The notes under the pieces: model-generated | Told to the model about the DNA's origin: nothing | The model's input: the letters and a program-made list of their open reading frames with translations, nothing else | Databases searched by the model: none | Shown here: in pieces, positions 41,620 to 50,345 of the stretch | Layout: each line of letters opens with the position of its first letter | Numbering within the stretch: the first letter of the stretch is position 1 | Source of the DNA: Bacteroidetes bacterium 2013_40CM_41_45 | GTDB taxonomy: Bacteria > Bacteroidota > Bacteroidia > AKYH767-A > 2013-40CM-41-45 | DNA length: 64,000 nucleotides | Direction: 5' to 3' | Assembly (NCBI GenBank): GCA_002215675.1 | Contig: NGFH01000001.1 | Location: forward strand, 62,001 to 126,000 | Position numbers and translations under genes: made by a program

Positions 41620-43086
41620 ATGTTAAAACAGGGATTACAACAGAAACTGCTTCAAAAACTCTCACCACAGCAGATTCAGCTTATGAAGCTGCTTCAGGTG
41701 CCGGTTTTTGAATTAGAGCAGCGCATTAAGGAGGAATTGCAGAATAATCCTGCCCTTGAAGAAGGCAAGGAGGAAAATGAAGAGGAGTCTGAAGAAGAAA
41801 CCCAGGGCGAAACCGATACCGAAGAAAATATTACGGAACGGGAAGACGATTTTAATATTGATGAATACATACAGGACGATGAGATTCCCGATTATAAAAC
41901 CGCACAACGAACCAGCGGTCCCGATGAAGAGCGAAGGGAAGCTCCCGTTGTGTCGGGAAATTCTTTCCAGGAACAATTGCTCGACCAGCTTCAGCTGTGT
42001 GATTTTGATGACCGGCAGGAGCATCTTGCCCGGCAGCTTATCGGCAGCATTGATGATGACGGGTACTTGCGGAGGGATTTAAAAGCCATGACCGATGATT
42101 TGGCTTTTTCTCAAAACATTCAGACATCAGAAGAGGAATTGCAGGAAATTCTTGCGGAGATTCAAACCTTTGACCCACCCGGAATTGGTGCACGCACACT
42201 GCAGGAATGTTTACTTATTCAGTTGCTCCGGAAAGATGACAACAGTGACACCCTTGTGCTTGCCGAGAAAATTCTTACCCGGTATATGAATGAGTTTACC
42301 GGCAAGCAATACGAAAAAATTATGCGTTTCATGGAAATCAGCGAAGCACAGCTGAAGGCCGCCATTCATGAAATTCTCAAACTTAATCCGCGCCCGGGAG
42401 GCAGCACCTACGAGGGACAGAAATCGTTGCAGCACATCATTCCCGATTTCATCATTGCAAATAACAGTGGAAAACTTGAACTCTCGCTTAACTCAAAAAA
42501 TGCTCCTGAATTAAGGCTAAGCCGCGATTATAAGGAGATGCTTGACCACTACATAAAGGAAAAGAAAAATAAAAGCAACCGTACCTCCCGTGAAGCTGTT
42601 TCTTTTGTGCGGCAAAAAATTGAAGCCGCCAAATGGTTTATTGATGCCATGAAAACCCGTCAGAACACTTTGTTTTCCACTATGAAAACCATCATGGATT
42701 ACCAGTACGAATATTTTCTTGACGGAGACCAGAAAAAACTTCGCCCCATGGTGCTTCGCGATATTGCACTGCTAACCGGGCTTGACATTTCAACCGTATC
42801 GCGCGTTTCAAACAGCAAATATGTACAGACTCCATTCGGAACTTTTTTGCTGAAAAGTTTTTTCTCCGAAGCATTGCAAACCGAAAGCGGTGAAGAAGTG
42901 TCGAGCAAAGAGGTAAAACAGATTTTGTCTGACAGTGTTGCCGCTGAGGATAAACGCAATCCCGTTACGGACGATGCTCTTGCTAAAATTCTAAAAGAGA
43001 AAGGATACCCGATAGCGCGAAGAACCGTTGCCAAATACCGCGAAATGCTTGGCATTCCCGTTGCCCGGCTTCGAAAAGAATTATGA
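41620..43086 (+). CDS. rpoN: RNA polymerase sigma-54 factor
   Basis: 488 residues. N-terminal Gln/Leu-rich activator-interacting region (QGLQQKLLQKLSPQQIQLMK), an acidic linker (about 48-105), core-binding domain (FDPPGIGARTLQECL), and the C-terminal RpoN box ARRTVAKYRE, which binds the -24 element. Enhancer-binding activators are not in the window. Stop overlaps the next gene by four bases. Confidence 0.95.
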   Translation: MLKQGLQQKLLQKLSPQQIQLMKLLQVPVFELEQRIKEELQNNPALEEGKEENEEESEEETQGETDTEENITEREDDFNIDEYIQDDEIPDYKTAQRTSGPDEERREAPVVSGNSFQEQLLDQLQLCDFDDRQEHLARQLIGSIDDDGYLRRDLKAMTDDLAFSQNIQTSEEELQEILAEIQTFDPPGIGARTLQECLLIQLLRKDDNSDTLVLAEKILTRYMNEFTGKQYEKIMRFMEISEAQLKAAIHEILKLNPRPGGSTYEGQKSLQHIIPDFIIANNSGKLELSLNSKNAPELRLSRDYKEMLDHYIKEKKNKSNRTSREAVSFVRQKIEAAKWFIDAMKTRQNTLFSTMKTIMDYQYEYFLDGDQKKLRPMVLRDIALLTGLDISTVSRVSNSKYVQTPFGTFLLKSFFSEALQTESGEEVSSKEVKQILSDSVAAEDKRNPVTDDALAKILKEKGYPIARRTVAKYREMLGIPVARLRKEL

Positions 43087-43691
43087 GCGGTTTTATCCGG
43101 CAGTTTTTTTCCTGGGTGTTTCACCCCATTTTTATGCCGCTGGTCGGATGCCTTGTTATATGGTACGCTTACCCTTCCATTATTTTCCTTATGCAAAAAC
43201 CGCAGGCCATTATGCTTGCCTCGGTATTGCTGCTCAATACAATCCTGATACCGGGCCTTGCAACGTTTTACCTTGCCCGCAAAAAAATTATTTCTTCGCT
43301 TCACCTGCCCGAGAAAAATGAAAGGCGTATTCCATTCCTGATAACTGCGGCCAGCCATGCCATTGCCTGCTATATGATTCGGGTATTTTTTCTGCCGAAA
43401 CAATTTTACCTCGTGCTTCTTGGTGCTGCTGCTGCTTCTTCTATAGCCCTTGTCGTAAATTACAAGTGGAAAATCAGCATTCACATGGTGGGAATGGGCG
43501 GTGTGACCGGAATTATTGCTGCCGTTATGAATGTGGCTTCAAACGATATGTCGTATTTACTCATACTTCAGATTATCCTTTCAGGAATTGTAGGCGCAGT
43601 CCGGATAGCGGGGCATGAACATTCATCCGAACAAATTTACACCGGCTTTGCCGTGGGATTCTTCTGCGAATATTTGATTCTTAATCTTTGA
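43083..43691 (+). CDS. PAP2-like integral membrane protein
   Basis: 202 residues with about six hydrophobic helices. Two short sequences, KISIHMVGMGGVTG and RIAGHEHSSEQIYTGFAVG, resemble the C2/C3 motifs of PAP2 phosphatases (SxH and RxxxxxHxxxD) in a degenerate form, so phosphatase activity is uncertain. Overlaps the rpoN 3' end, so co-transcribed. Confidence 0.7.
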   Translation: MSGFIRQFFSWVFHPIFMPLVGCLVIWYAYPSIIFLMQKPQAIMLASVLLLNTILIPGLATFYLARKKIISSLHLPEKNERRIPFLITAASHAIACYMIRVFFLPKQFYLVLLGAAAASSIALVVNYKWKISIHMVGMGGVTGIIAAVMNVASNDMSYLLILQIILSGIVGAVRIAGHEHSSEQIYTGFAVGFFCEYLILNL

Positions 43692-43692
43692 A

Positions 43693-44388
43693 TCAGGGAG
43701 TGAATGAAATGCCGATGGAATAGGGAAGAATTGTCATGCCTTCACCATCTCCGAATAATGTTGTGAGAGACCTAAAATAGCTCACGCCTATTTTTCCAAA
43801 GCCAAGGCGCGCAGTTAACCCATAATGAAGGTCGGGAATATTTTTAAGATGATATGTTTTCACTTTAATATCTCCATCATCAAACTTGGTGTGCGCATTA
43901 AGCAAAACACCAAGCTTAAATCCCATACTTAGTTTCAGCCTGTTGCCCTTTGCATTGGCATTGGTGCGGAACCGAAGCTCAAGCGGAATATCCAGATAAT
44001 TTACAGAAAGTTTATTCAAATCATACTGGATAGAGTCCGCAAATGGTGTAAACCCACTAGTATCTACATTCGTATCCTGAACGTACTGTGCATTGGTATG
44101 AAAATTCTGCGAGCTGAATCCAATGCCCCAGGCAAAAGCAACGTTGCCTTTACCAAACTGTTTCTCATCCATGAACATAATATTCACTCCGCGCGAACGC
44201 CCTCCTTTAAGTTCAACTCCTTCCGGTTTTTTATCCCAGTTGTCAAAATTGATGTCAAGAATCAAACGGTCTTGTTTGCTTTTCCAGTTTGAAATTTTTG
44301 GCTTCATTGCATCGGTAACGATTTGCGCCGAAATCTTGCCTTGGAATGATATAGTAAACAGCGCAACAGCTATTATTAAATAGCGCAT
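43693..44388 (-). CDS. PorT-like outer-membrane beta-barrel protein
   Basis: 231 residues from ATG 44388 (MRYLIIAVALFTISFQGKISAQ, signal peptide). Beta-strand-rich, with VNYLDIPLELRFRTN, LKLSMGFKLGVLLNAHTKF and a C-terminal LPYSIGISFTP, as in the PorT/outer-membrane beta-barrel family. Role unknown; related proteins take part in gliding/T9SS secretion. An upstream ATG at 44415 is an alternative start. Confidence 0.7.
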   Translation of the reverse strand: MRYLIIAVALFTISFQGKISAQIVTDAMKPKISNWKSKQDRLILDINFDNWDKKPEGVELKGGRSRGVNIMFMDEKQFGKGNVAFAWGIGFSSQNFHTNAQYVQDTNVDTSGFTPFADSIQYDLNKLSVNYLDIPLELRFRTNANAKGNRLKLSMGFKLGVLLNAHTKFDDGDIKVKTYHLKNIPDLHYGLTARLGFGKIGVSYFRSLTTLFGDGEGMTILPYSIGISFTP

Positions 44389-44546
44389 AGGATGATCAGA
44401 AACTTGACTTTTCATTTGCTTTTTGTGTCCTGCACTATAATAATCGTGCCACTTGATTCAATATTACTTATGAAAACGAAGTTGCAGCGTGTTTGGTTGC
44501 AAATAAAAACAGACAACCAGCATTTACGCTTGATTGTCCGCTTTTG

Positions 44547-44620
44547 TGGGCCCACCTGGGCTCGAACCAGGGACCACTTGATTATGAGTCAAGTGCTCTA
44601 ACCAACTGAGCTATGGGCCC
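44547..44620 (-). tRNA. tRNA with CAU anticodon (Met or Ile2)
   Basis: 74 bases, no encoded CCA. Acceptor GGGCCCA/TGGGCCC, D arm GCTCAGTTGGTTAGAGC, anticodon arm CTTGA-CTCATAA-TCAAG with anticodon CAT, T arm CCTGGTTCGAGCCCAGG, discriminator A. Elongator Met and lysidine-modified Ile2 both use CAT; I do not decide which. Confidence 0.95.
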
Positions 44621-44677
44621 GAATGTTGTTTTAAAAATAAGGAGTGCGAATTTATAGTTTTGCCGGCAATAAAAAAT

Positions 44678-45316
44678 ATGCACGCTATTCGTAATATCAT
44701 TTTTGACCTGGGAGGAGTTGTTCTTGATATCAATTATAACCTTACCCGCAATGCATTTCTAAAGCTCGGCTTCGTAGATTTTGAAACTGTTTATTCGCAA
44801 CTAAAGCAAGAGTTGATTTTTGATTTGTTTGAAACCGGGAATATATCGGCAAGCGATTTCCGCGATGTGCTCCGCAACTACGCGGAAAAAAATTTTAAAG
44901 ACAGCGAAATTGATGCTGCGTGGAATGCTATGATTATCGGGTTGCCTGAAGAGAGGGTTACTCTCCTGAAAAAATTAAAGACGTCTCACCGCTTATTTCT
45001 TTTAAGCAACACCAATGAGATTCACGAAAGAGAATTTTTGCGCAGCATAACTTCTGCTTTTGGAAAAAACATACTGCCTGACCTTTTTGAAAAAATTTAT
45101 TATTCTCATCATGTGGGCATACGTAAGCCGCAGCCTGAAATCTTTAAAAGGATATTAGAGGAGAATGCGATTGTTGCAGAAGAAACTTTATTCATTGATG
45201 ACTCCCTTCAGCACGTTGAAGGGGCATTGCGAACAGGATTAAAGGGAATTCTTCTTGACCATACTAAAACCGCACTTGAAAAACTTCTAGCAGAAATTCC
45301 CCTCGCCAGGCATTAG
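44678..45316 (+). CDS. HAD-family hydrolase
   Basis: 212 residues from ATG 44678. HAD motif I FDLGGVVLD, motif II LLSNTN, motif III Lys in IRKPQPEIF and motif IV FIDDSLQHVEG. A phosphatase with a helical cap (residues about 20-85). The GGVVLD form is that of the HAD-IA/epoxide-hydrolase-N-like group; substrate unknown. Convergent with mce, overlapping it by four bases. Confidence 0.87.
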   Translation: MHAIRNIIFDLGGVVLDINYNLTRNAFLKLGFVDFETVYSQLKQELIFDLFETGNISASDFRDVLRNYAEKNFKDSEIDAAWNAMIIGLPEERVTLLKKLKTSHRLFLLSNTNEIHEREFLRSITSAFGKNILPDLFEKIYYSHHVGIRKPQPEIFKRILEENAIVAEETLFIDDSLQHVEGALRTGLKGILLDHTKTALEKLLAEIPLARH

Positions 45317-45720
45317 CCCGCTTTTATTTCCTGGCATAATTCAACCAGCACGCCGTTGCTGCTTTTGGGATGAATAAAACAAACCAGCTTATTGTCTGCT
45401 CCTCGGAAAGGTTTTTCTCTAAGCAGCTGAAATCCTTTCTCTTTCAGGCGAGCCATTTCCTGCTCAATGTTATCTACTTCAAAAGCGATGTGGTGCAACC
45501 CTTCTCCTCGCTTTTCAATAAACATCGCAATTGCGCTCTCAGGCGATGATGCTTGAAGAAGTTCAATCTTACTTTCCCCCGTTTTGAAAAAAGCAGTTGT
45601 TACTTTTTCTGACTCTACCTCTTCTGTTTTGTAACATGAAACGTTCAGGAGTGCTTCAAAAAGCTTCACAGACTCCGAAACGTTTTTCACCGCTATACCT
45701 ATATGCTCTATCTTTAACAT
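45313..45720 (-). CDS. mce: Methylmalonyl-CoA epimerase
   Basis: 135 residues, VOC superfamily. IEHIGIAVKNVSESVKLFE, GLHHIAFEVDNIEQEMARL, and LVELCQE at the end carry the metal-binding His and Glu residues of the family. It interconverts the epimers of methylmalonyl-CoA in propionate/succinate metabolism; mutase genes are not in the window. Confidence 0.92.
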   Translation of the reverse strand: MLKIEHIGIAVKNVSESVKLFEALLNVSCYKTEEVESEKVTTAFFKTGESKIELLQASSPESAIAMFIEKRGEGLHHIAFEVDNIEQEMARLKEKGFQLLREKPFRGADNKLVCFIHPKSSNGVLVELCQEIKAG

Positions 45721-45737
45721 GGTTTAATTTTTGTTTT

Positions 45738-45768
45738 CAAAGATAGCATGCACCGTATTCTAAGCGAA
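45738..45768 (-). promoter_or_regulatory. mce promoter, inside the divergent intergenic region
   Basis: On the minus strand: TTCG, 19-base spacer, TATCTTTG (45745 down to 45738), followed by the mce ATG 18 bases later. Upstream part overlaps the start of the plus-strand gene at 45748. Confidence 0.5.
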
Positions 45769-46392
45769 ACTGTTTTTTCGGGCGTACGAATTTCTCTCTT
45801 GCTTATACTTGTTTTAGGTGAGACCGCGCTTTCTTCAGCACAGGTTAAACAACCCGGCGGATTTTTTTCAAAGCGGCTCTCCATTTCCGCCGGTGCAAGT
45901 TACTCCCCGCAGGAAGAAACTACTCCCGCATCTGCCGGAATAGGTTTGTCCCCACAGCTTTTTATTAGTACTGCTTTTACTGATTTTTCGGTTTCAATTA
46001 ATCCTTCGCCGGGAATTTTCTATTCTTTCTCCGACTCGCAAGATGTTTCGAAAAAAATATTCTTCCAGCTTCCGGTCATGGCTCACGTAAATATAGGACA
46101 TCTTGCATCAAAAGACTTTCACAGCACGTATGGTTTTTTTGCAGGCGCAGGCTGGAATCTTCAGCTCGGCCAAGGTAAGAGCACAGGCGGCTTTGCCTGG
46201 GATGCAGGAATCCGCTTCTGGCTCTTCGGGCAATCTTTTACCGCCATGTACCACGGACTGCCCGTGCATGAAAAAATATTTTCCTCCGGCAATTTTTTTT
46301 CGCTGCAGATTAATCTCGGAAAATATTTGTCGCTGGTGAAAGCGAACAACAAAGTCACCAATTTTATGAAGCCGTATAGAGAGAAAAAATAA
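45748..46392 (+). CDS. Uncharacterised exported protein, possible outer-membrane barrel
   Basis: 214 residues. Hydrophobic N-terminus (SLLLILVLGETALSSAQ) as signal peptide and beta-strand-like segments (FSVSINPSPGIFYSF, YGFFAGAGWNLQLGQG, FFSLQINLGKYLSLV) ending in a hydrophobic stretch. No recognised domain. Divergent from mce, 27 bases apart. Confidence 0.6.
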   Translation: MHRILSETVFSGVRISLLLILVLGETALSSAQVKQPGGFFSKRLSISAGASYSPQEETTPASAGIGLSPQLFISTAFTDFSVSINPSPGIFYSFSDSQDVSKKIFFQLPVMAHVNIGHLASKDFHSTYGFFAGAGWNLQLGQGKSTGGFAWDAGIRFWLFGQSFTAMYHGLPVHEKIFSSGNFFSLQINLGKYLSLVKANNKVTNFMKPYREKK

Positions 46393-46440
46393 TTTTTCGG
46401 TAATGAACAATTTATTGTTTAAAAAATATTTAGGAACAGC

Positions 46441-46471
46441 GTTGAAACCTTTTCATATAATAGTATGTTTG
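46441..46471 (+). promoter_or_regulatory. Promoter for the 22-residue Lys-rich protein
   Basis: GTTG (46441-46444), 19-base spacer, TATGTTTG (46464-46471): a near-perfect Bacteroidota promoter. Transcription would start near 46475, 24 bases before the ATG at 46499. Confidence 0.7.
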
Positions 46472-46498
46472 AACTATAAATTCTAAAACCATAAAACA

Positions 46499-46567
46499 AT
46501 GGCAAAAAAGAAAAAAGCCGCTAAAAAAGGCGGAAAGAAAAAAGGCGGAAAGAAGAGAAAGAAATAA
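46499..46567 (+). CDS. 22-residue Lys/Gly-rich basic protein
   Basis: ATG 46499 to TAA 46567. The product is MAKKKKAAKKGG followed by two more KKK-GG/R repeats: 22 residues, 14 of them Lys and one Arg, with Gly-Gly spacers. Extremely basic, so likely to bind nucleic acid (DNA, rRNA or mRNA), comparable to the small basic tails of histone H1-like proteins. It has its own promoter and a terminator pair, which is unusual for so short a frame. Family not recognised. Confidence 0.65.
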   Translation: MAKKKKAAKKGGKKKGGKKRKK

Positions 46568-46578
46568 CGTTCTCTAAT

Positions 46579-46597
46579 CCGCTCCCAGAGCGGTTTT
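46579..46597 (+). terminator. First terminator after the Lys-rich gene
   Basis: CCGCTC (46579-46584), CCA loop, GAGCGG (46588-46593), then TTTT. Confidence 0.8.
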
Positions 46598-46600
46598 CCT

Positions 46601-46637
46601 GTTCCCTTCTTCTCACGAGGAAGGGAACTTTCTTTTT
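46601..46637 (+). terminator. Second terminator after the Lys-rich gene
   Basis: GTTCCCTTC (46601-46609) with GAAGGGAAC (46620-46628), then TTTCTTTTT. Confidence 0.85.
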
Positions 46638-46655
46638 ATGGCTATCTGTTAACGC

Positions 46656-46663
46656 TAAATTTG
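46656..46663 (+). promoter_or_regulatory. Possible -7 box for the BNR/T9SS gene
   Basis: TAAATTTG fits TAnnTTTG; TTTT 19 bases upstream. Gene ATG at 46694. Confidence 0.4.
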
Positions 46664-46693
46664 TATTTTGGTTCTCTCAAAAAATATTCCCCG

Positions 46694-49495
46694 ATGCGTG
46701 GTATAAAAAAAGTTTCCGCCTTTGCTGTCCTATTGACTTTCGTATTCACATATCTGCACTTCCGCAGCAGTGAAAAAAAATCTGAGCCTGAAATTATTTT
46801 AGGCGATGGGTACGCTGCCGGTGATAATGATAACCCATATGCACGTTATGAATATGAACGCATGATGCTGATGGATCCGGCTACAGGAGAAATTCCTGCA
46901 GGAATACGCGAGCGTGAACTTGAATTTGCAACGCTGCTTCCCAGTGTGGACGATGATGCATCACGCTCTTCTATAAGCTGGACAAACCGCGGACCCTGGA
47001 ATGTGGGAGGAATGACGCGCGCCCTTGCTATGGATGTCAACAACGAAAATGTAATGATAGCCGGAACAAACTCCGGAAGCTTATGGCGCACTACCGATGG
47101 CGGCACAACATGGGCAGAAACCACTCCGAAAAATGTTTACCACGGAATCACCTGTCTCGCACAAGACAAACGTCCGGGGCACAGCAACGTGTGGTATTAT
47201 GGAAGTGGAGATCCTTGGGCATCGGCAAGTGGAAACTCTTCGTCCTATTATACAGGAACAGGAATGTATAAATCGCTCGACAGCGGAATGACCTGGACAT
47301 CTCTTCCTTCAACAGCAACAGGAAATCTTCAGACGTTTGACAATGTTTGGGATATTATTTACCGCATTGTGCCTGATAAAAGTAACACGGTGCAGGATGT
47401 TGTTTATGCTGCAACGTATGGATGTATTTTCCGGAGTGTTGACGGAGGAAATGCGTGGACACTCGTGCGGGGCGGATCAGCGTCCTCTCCTTATTTTACA
47501 AATGTTGAATTAACGAGCACCGGTATCGTGTATGCAACATTGAGCAGTGACGGGCTTCACGCCGGAATCTGGCGCTCTGTAGATGGAATAAACTATGTCA
47601 GTATTCTTCCTGCAGGTTTTCCTGCAACATTCGACCGCATGGTTTCTGCCATTGCACCTTCAAATGAGAACATCGTTTATTTTATTTGTAACACCCCCGG
47701 TTTCGGAACGCCTGATACAAACTTCCTGGGAACAGTAGAATGGAACAGCTTGTGGAAATATACTTACTTGTCGGGTGATGGCTCGGGAAGTGGCGGCATG
47801 TGGCAAGACCTTTCTTCAAGTTTACCAACAATGGGGGGAACGTTTGACAAATTCCAGTGCCAGGGTTCATACGATTTAATTATCAAAGTAAAACCTGATG
47901 ACCCCAATACTGTTTTCCTTGGAGGAACAAATCTTTACCGTTCCACCGACGGTTTTGCAGATACACTTCAAACTACTTTTATAGGTGGATATGAAAAGGG
48001 CTGCGAGTTTCCCTATGTACGTTCCTATCTTAACCATCACCCCGACCAGCACGAAATATTATTCCTCCCATCCAATCCCAATATTCTTTTCTCGGGAAAT
48101 GATGGCGGCATGTTCAGAACCGATAATTGTTTAGACAGCCTTGTAACCTGGACTTCACTCGATAACGGTTATCTGACTGCAATGTTTTATACCGTTGCCC
48201 TTGACCATGCCACGGCAAACAGCAATGTGATTATTGGAGGCACGCAGGATAACGGAACATGGTACACAAGAAGCACAAACTCTACTTCTCCGTGGACACA
48301 TCCCGGAGGAGGTGACGGTTCATTCTGTTATGTAGCAAATAATGAATCTGCATTTTATACTTCTGTTCAAAACGGCAAAGTGTACCGTGGATTTCTTGAC
48401 ACAACCGGTGCTGTTACCGCCTTTTCACGCATCGACCCTATTGGAGGCCATGGATATCTTTTCGTTAATCCGTTTACCATTGACCCGAATAATAATAACC
48501 GCATGTATCTTGCCGGCGGCTCCGCGCTCTGGAGAAATAATGACCTCTCCGGTATTCCCATGAATAACACGTTCGACAGCATCAGCACAAACTGGTTTAT
48601 GTTTCCTGATACCTTGACAACCGTTGGAATAAAAATTACCGCACTTGCTGTTTCAAATATTCCTGCTAACCGGCTTTATGTGGGTACCAACAAAGGAAAG
48701 GTATACCGCATAAACAATGCTAACACTGATACGGCCGTGTTTACAAACATCACCTCAACCACTCCTAATGCAGTATTTCCCTCGAATGGATATGTGAGCT
48801 GTGTGGCTGTCGACCCATCTCATGCTGATAATGTAATTGTGGTGTTTTCTAATTACTCAGTTTACAGTTTGTTTTATACCAATAACGGTGGCACATCGTG
48901 GAAAAAAATTGCTGGCAACCTTGAACAATTCTCAAGCGGAGGCGGTAATGGTCCTTCCTGCCGCTGGGCAAGCATTATGCCGGTTACCAATGGCAATGTC
49001 TATTTGGTTGGAACAAGTATTGGCCTCTATGCAACAAATTTTCTTGACAGCATCAATACGGTCTGGTATCAGCAGGGTGCAAACACCATCGGAAGAACCG
49101 TTGTGCCCATGCTCGACACTCGTTTCTCTGACGGCATAGTTGCAGTTGCAACGCATGCAAACGGAATTTACACAGCTTCTGTATTGGATTTTAATGATGT
49201 GGTAGGAATAAGTCAGAAAGAAAATGCCGTATTGAATATTTCTGCTTCTGCATTTCCCAACCCGTCATCCGATGTTGTCTTTATCCGTTACCAGTCAAAA
49301 AAATCTGGTGATGTGGAATTAAATATCATGGATAATAATGGAAGACTGGTAAAAAGAATTATTCCAGGGAACAAAGATGCCGGCAGGCACGAAGTTTCTT
49401 TAGATGCTTCTTCGCTGAAGACGGGTTTGTATTTTGCCGTATTGAAAAGCTCTTACGGAGAATCGGCGGTAACAAAATTTGTTGTGACTAGATAA
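46694..49495 (+). CDS. BNR/VPS10-type beta-propeller T9SS-secreted protein
   Basis: 933 residues from ATG 46694 (MRGIKKVSAFAVLLTFVFTYL, signal peptide). Repeated Asp-box motifs (SLWRTTDGGTTWAE, MYKSLDSGMTWTSL, CIFRSVDGGNAWTLV, LYRSTDGF, NNGGTSWKK) mark a BNR/VPS10-like propeller. The last 75 residues (ASAFPNPSSDVVFIRY to TKFVVTR) are a T9SS sorting domain. Similar to sialidase-type propellers but no catalytic Arg triad or FRIP motif is obvious, so a glycan-binding or structural role is more likely than sialidase (inference). Confidence 0.82.
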   Translation: MRGIKKVSAFAVLLTFVFTYLHFRSSEKKSEPEIILGDGYAAGDNDNPYARYEYERMMLMDPATGEIPAGIRERELEFATLLPSVDDDASRSSISWTNRGPWNVGGMTRALAMDVNNENVMIAGTNSGSLWRTTDGGTTWAETTPKNVYHGITCLAQDKRPGHSNVWYYGSGDPWASASGNSSSYYTGTGMYKSLDSGMTWTSLPSTATGNLQTFDNVWDIIYRIVPDKSNTVQDVVYAATYGCIFRSVDGGNAWTLVRGGSASSPYFTNVELTSTGIVYATLSSDGLHAGIWRSVDGINYVSILPAGFPATFDRMVSAIAPSNENIVYFICNTPGFGTPDTNFLGTVEWNSLWKYTYLSGDGSGSGGMWQDLSSSLPTMGGTFDKFQCQGSYDLIIKVKPDDPNTVFLGGTNLYRSTDGFADTLQTTFIGGYEKGCEFPYVRSYLNHHPDQHEILFLPSNPNILFSGNDGGMFRTDNCLDSLVTWTSLDNGYLTAMFYTVALDHATANSNVIIGGTQDNGTWYTRSTNSTSPWTHPGGGDGSFCYVANNESAFYTSVQNGKVYRGFLDTTGAVTAFSRIDPIGGHGYLFVNPFTIDPNNNNRMYLAGGSALWRNNDLSGIPMNNTFDSISTNWFMFPDTLTTVGIKITALAVSNIPANRLYVGTNKGKVYRINNANTDTAVFTNITSTTPNAVFPSNGYVSCVAVDPSHADNVIVVFSNYSVYSLFYTNNGGTSWKKIAGNLEQFSSGGGNGPSCRWASIMPVTNGNVYLVGTSIGLYATNFLDSINTVWYQQGANTIGRTVVPMLDTRFSDGIVAVATHANGIYTASVLDFNDVVGISQKENAVLNISASAFPNPSSDVVFIRYQSKKSGDVELNIMDNNGRLVKRIIPGNKDAGRHEVSLDASSLKTGLYFAVLKSSYGESAVTKFVVTR

Positions 49496-49505
49496 ATTAT
49501 CCCTG

Positions 49506-50195
49506 CTACTCTTTTATAATCCGCACTTCCGTTCTTCTATTCTGTTGTCTTCCTCCTTCGGTCTGATTGGTTGAAGCGGGCTGCGTTTCTCCGTATCCTT
49601 TGGCTGTTACTCTTTCTTTGGCAATTCCTTTTCCTATCAAATAGTCTCTGACTGATTCTGCTCTTGCCTGCGAAAGTTTAAGGTTTGCCGCATCGTCCCC
49701 CACGTCATCGGTATGGCCGGCAATCTCGATAACCATTTTCTTTTTGAACCGCATCACTTCTGCCAAATCATTAAGAGCTGGAAAGGATTCAGGACGCAGA
49801 GTTGCTTTCCCCGTATCAAAATGGACATTGCGCAGCGTATATACTTTCGTAGGCTCTACAGTAAGTGTAAATTCAAAAAAAATCTTTCCTTTTTCATAAG
49901 GGATTTCAATCTTGCTGTAATCCACAGAATCCTGGAAGTTTTTATAACGGATATTATAGGAGTCTCCTTTAGGAAGCAGCAGATAAAATGTTCCGCTATC
50001 CCCTGTAACTCCGCTGAAAGTTTTTTTCGACTTTACTCCTTCAAAATAAATTTGCTCACCCTCACGGATGGTTTTATCGGAGTTTTGGGCAATCACCGTG
50101 AGTAGCGCCTCTTTTTCTGTCGGCTCCGGTCGTTGCGAAAAGCTATATTGGGAAAGGCCGGCACTCAGCAAAACCACAAGTAGAATTTTTTTCAT
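49506..50195 (-). CDS. OmpA-family peptidoglycan-associated protein
   Basis: 229 residues, signal peptide (VVLLSAGLSQYSFSQ), an N-terminal beta-sandwich-like region (FSGVTGDSGTFYLLLPKGDS) and a C-terminal OmpA domain (about 120-229) with VHFDTGKATLRPESF, IAGHTDDVGDDAANLKLSQARA and AKGYGETQP, which binds peptidoglycan via the conserved Asp/Arg of QARAESVRDYL. Anchors outer membrane to wall. Confidence 0.9.
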   Translation of the reverse strand: MKKILLVVLLSAGLSQYSFSQRPEPTEKEALLTVIAQNSDKTIREGEQIYFEGVKSKKTFSGVTGDSGTFYLLLPKGDSYNIRYKNFQDSVDYSKIEIPYEKGKIFFEFTLTVEPTKVYTLRNVHFDTGKATLRPESFPALNDLAEVMRFKKKMVIEIAGHTDDVGDDAANLKLSQARAESVRDYLIGKGIAKERVTAKGYGETQPASTNQTEGGRQQNRRTEVRIIKE

Positions 50196-50345
50196 AGCTG
50201 TATGATTTTTAAAAACGAAAATTACTCATAAGAAATGTGATGAGAAAGTTTTTTTCACTCCGTTTTGCTACGAAAAGTTTTTTGTTTTTTTTCTTTCTGT
50301 TTTATTTATCCTTTTACATTTGCTTTTTCAACAAAAAACCTGGCC

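Noticed and set aside
42699-43484. A 261-codon minus-strand open frame across the end of rpoN and the PAP2-like gene
   Set aside because: Both plus-strand genes are strongly supported (RpoN box, conserved membrane pattern); the antisense frame has no recognisable domain.
46694-49495. Sialidase
   Set aside because: Asp-box repeats are present but no FRIP motif or Arg triad could be seen; BNR propellers occur in many non-enzymes.
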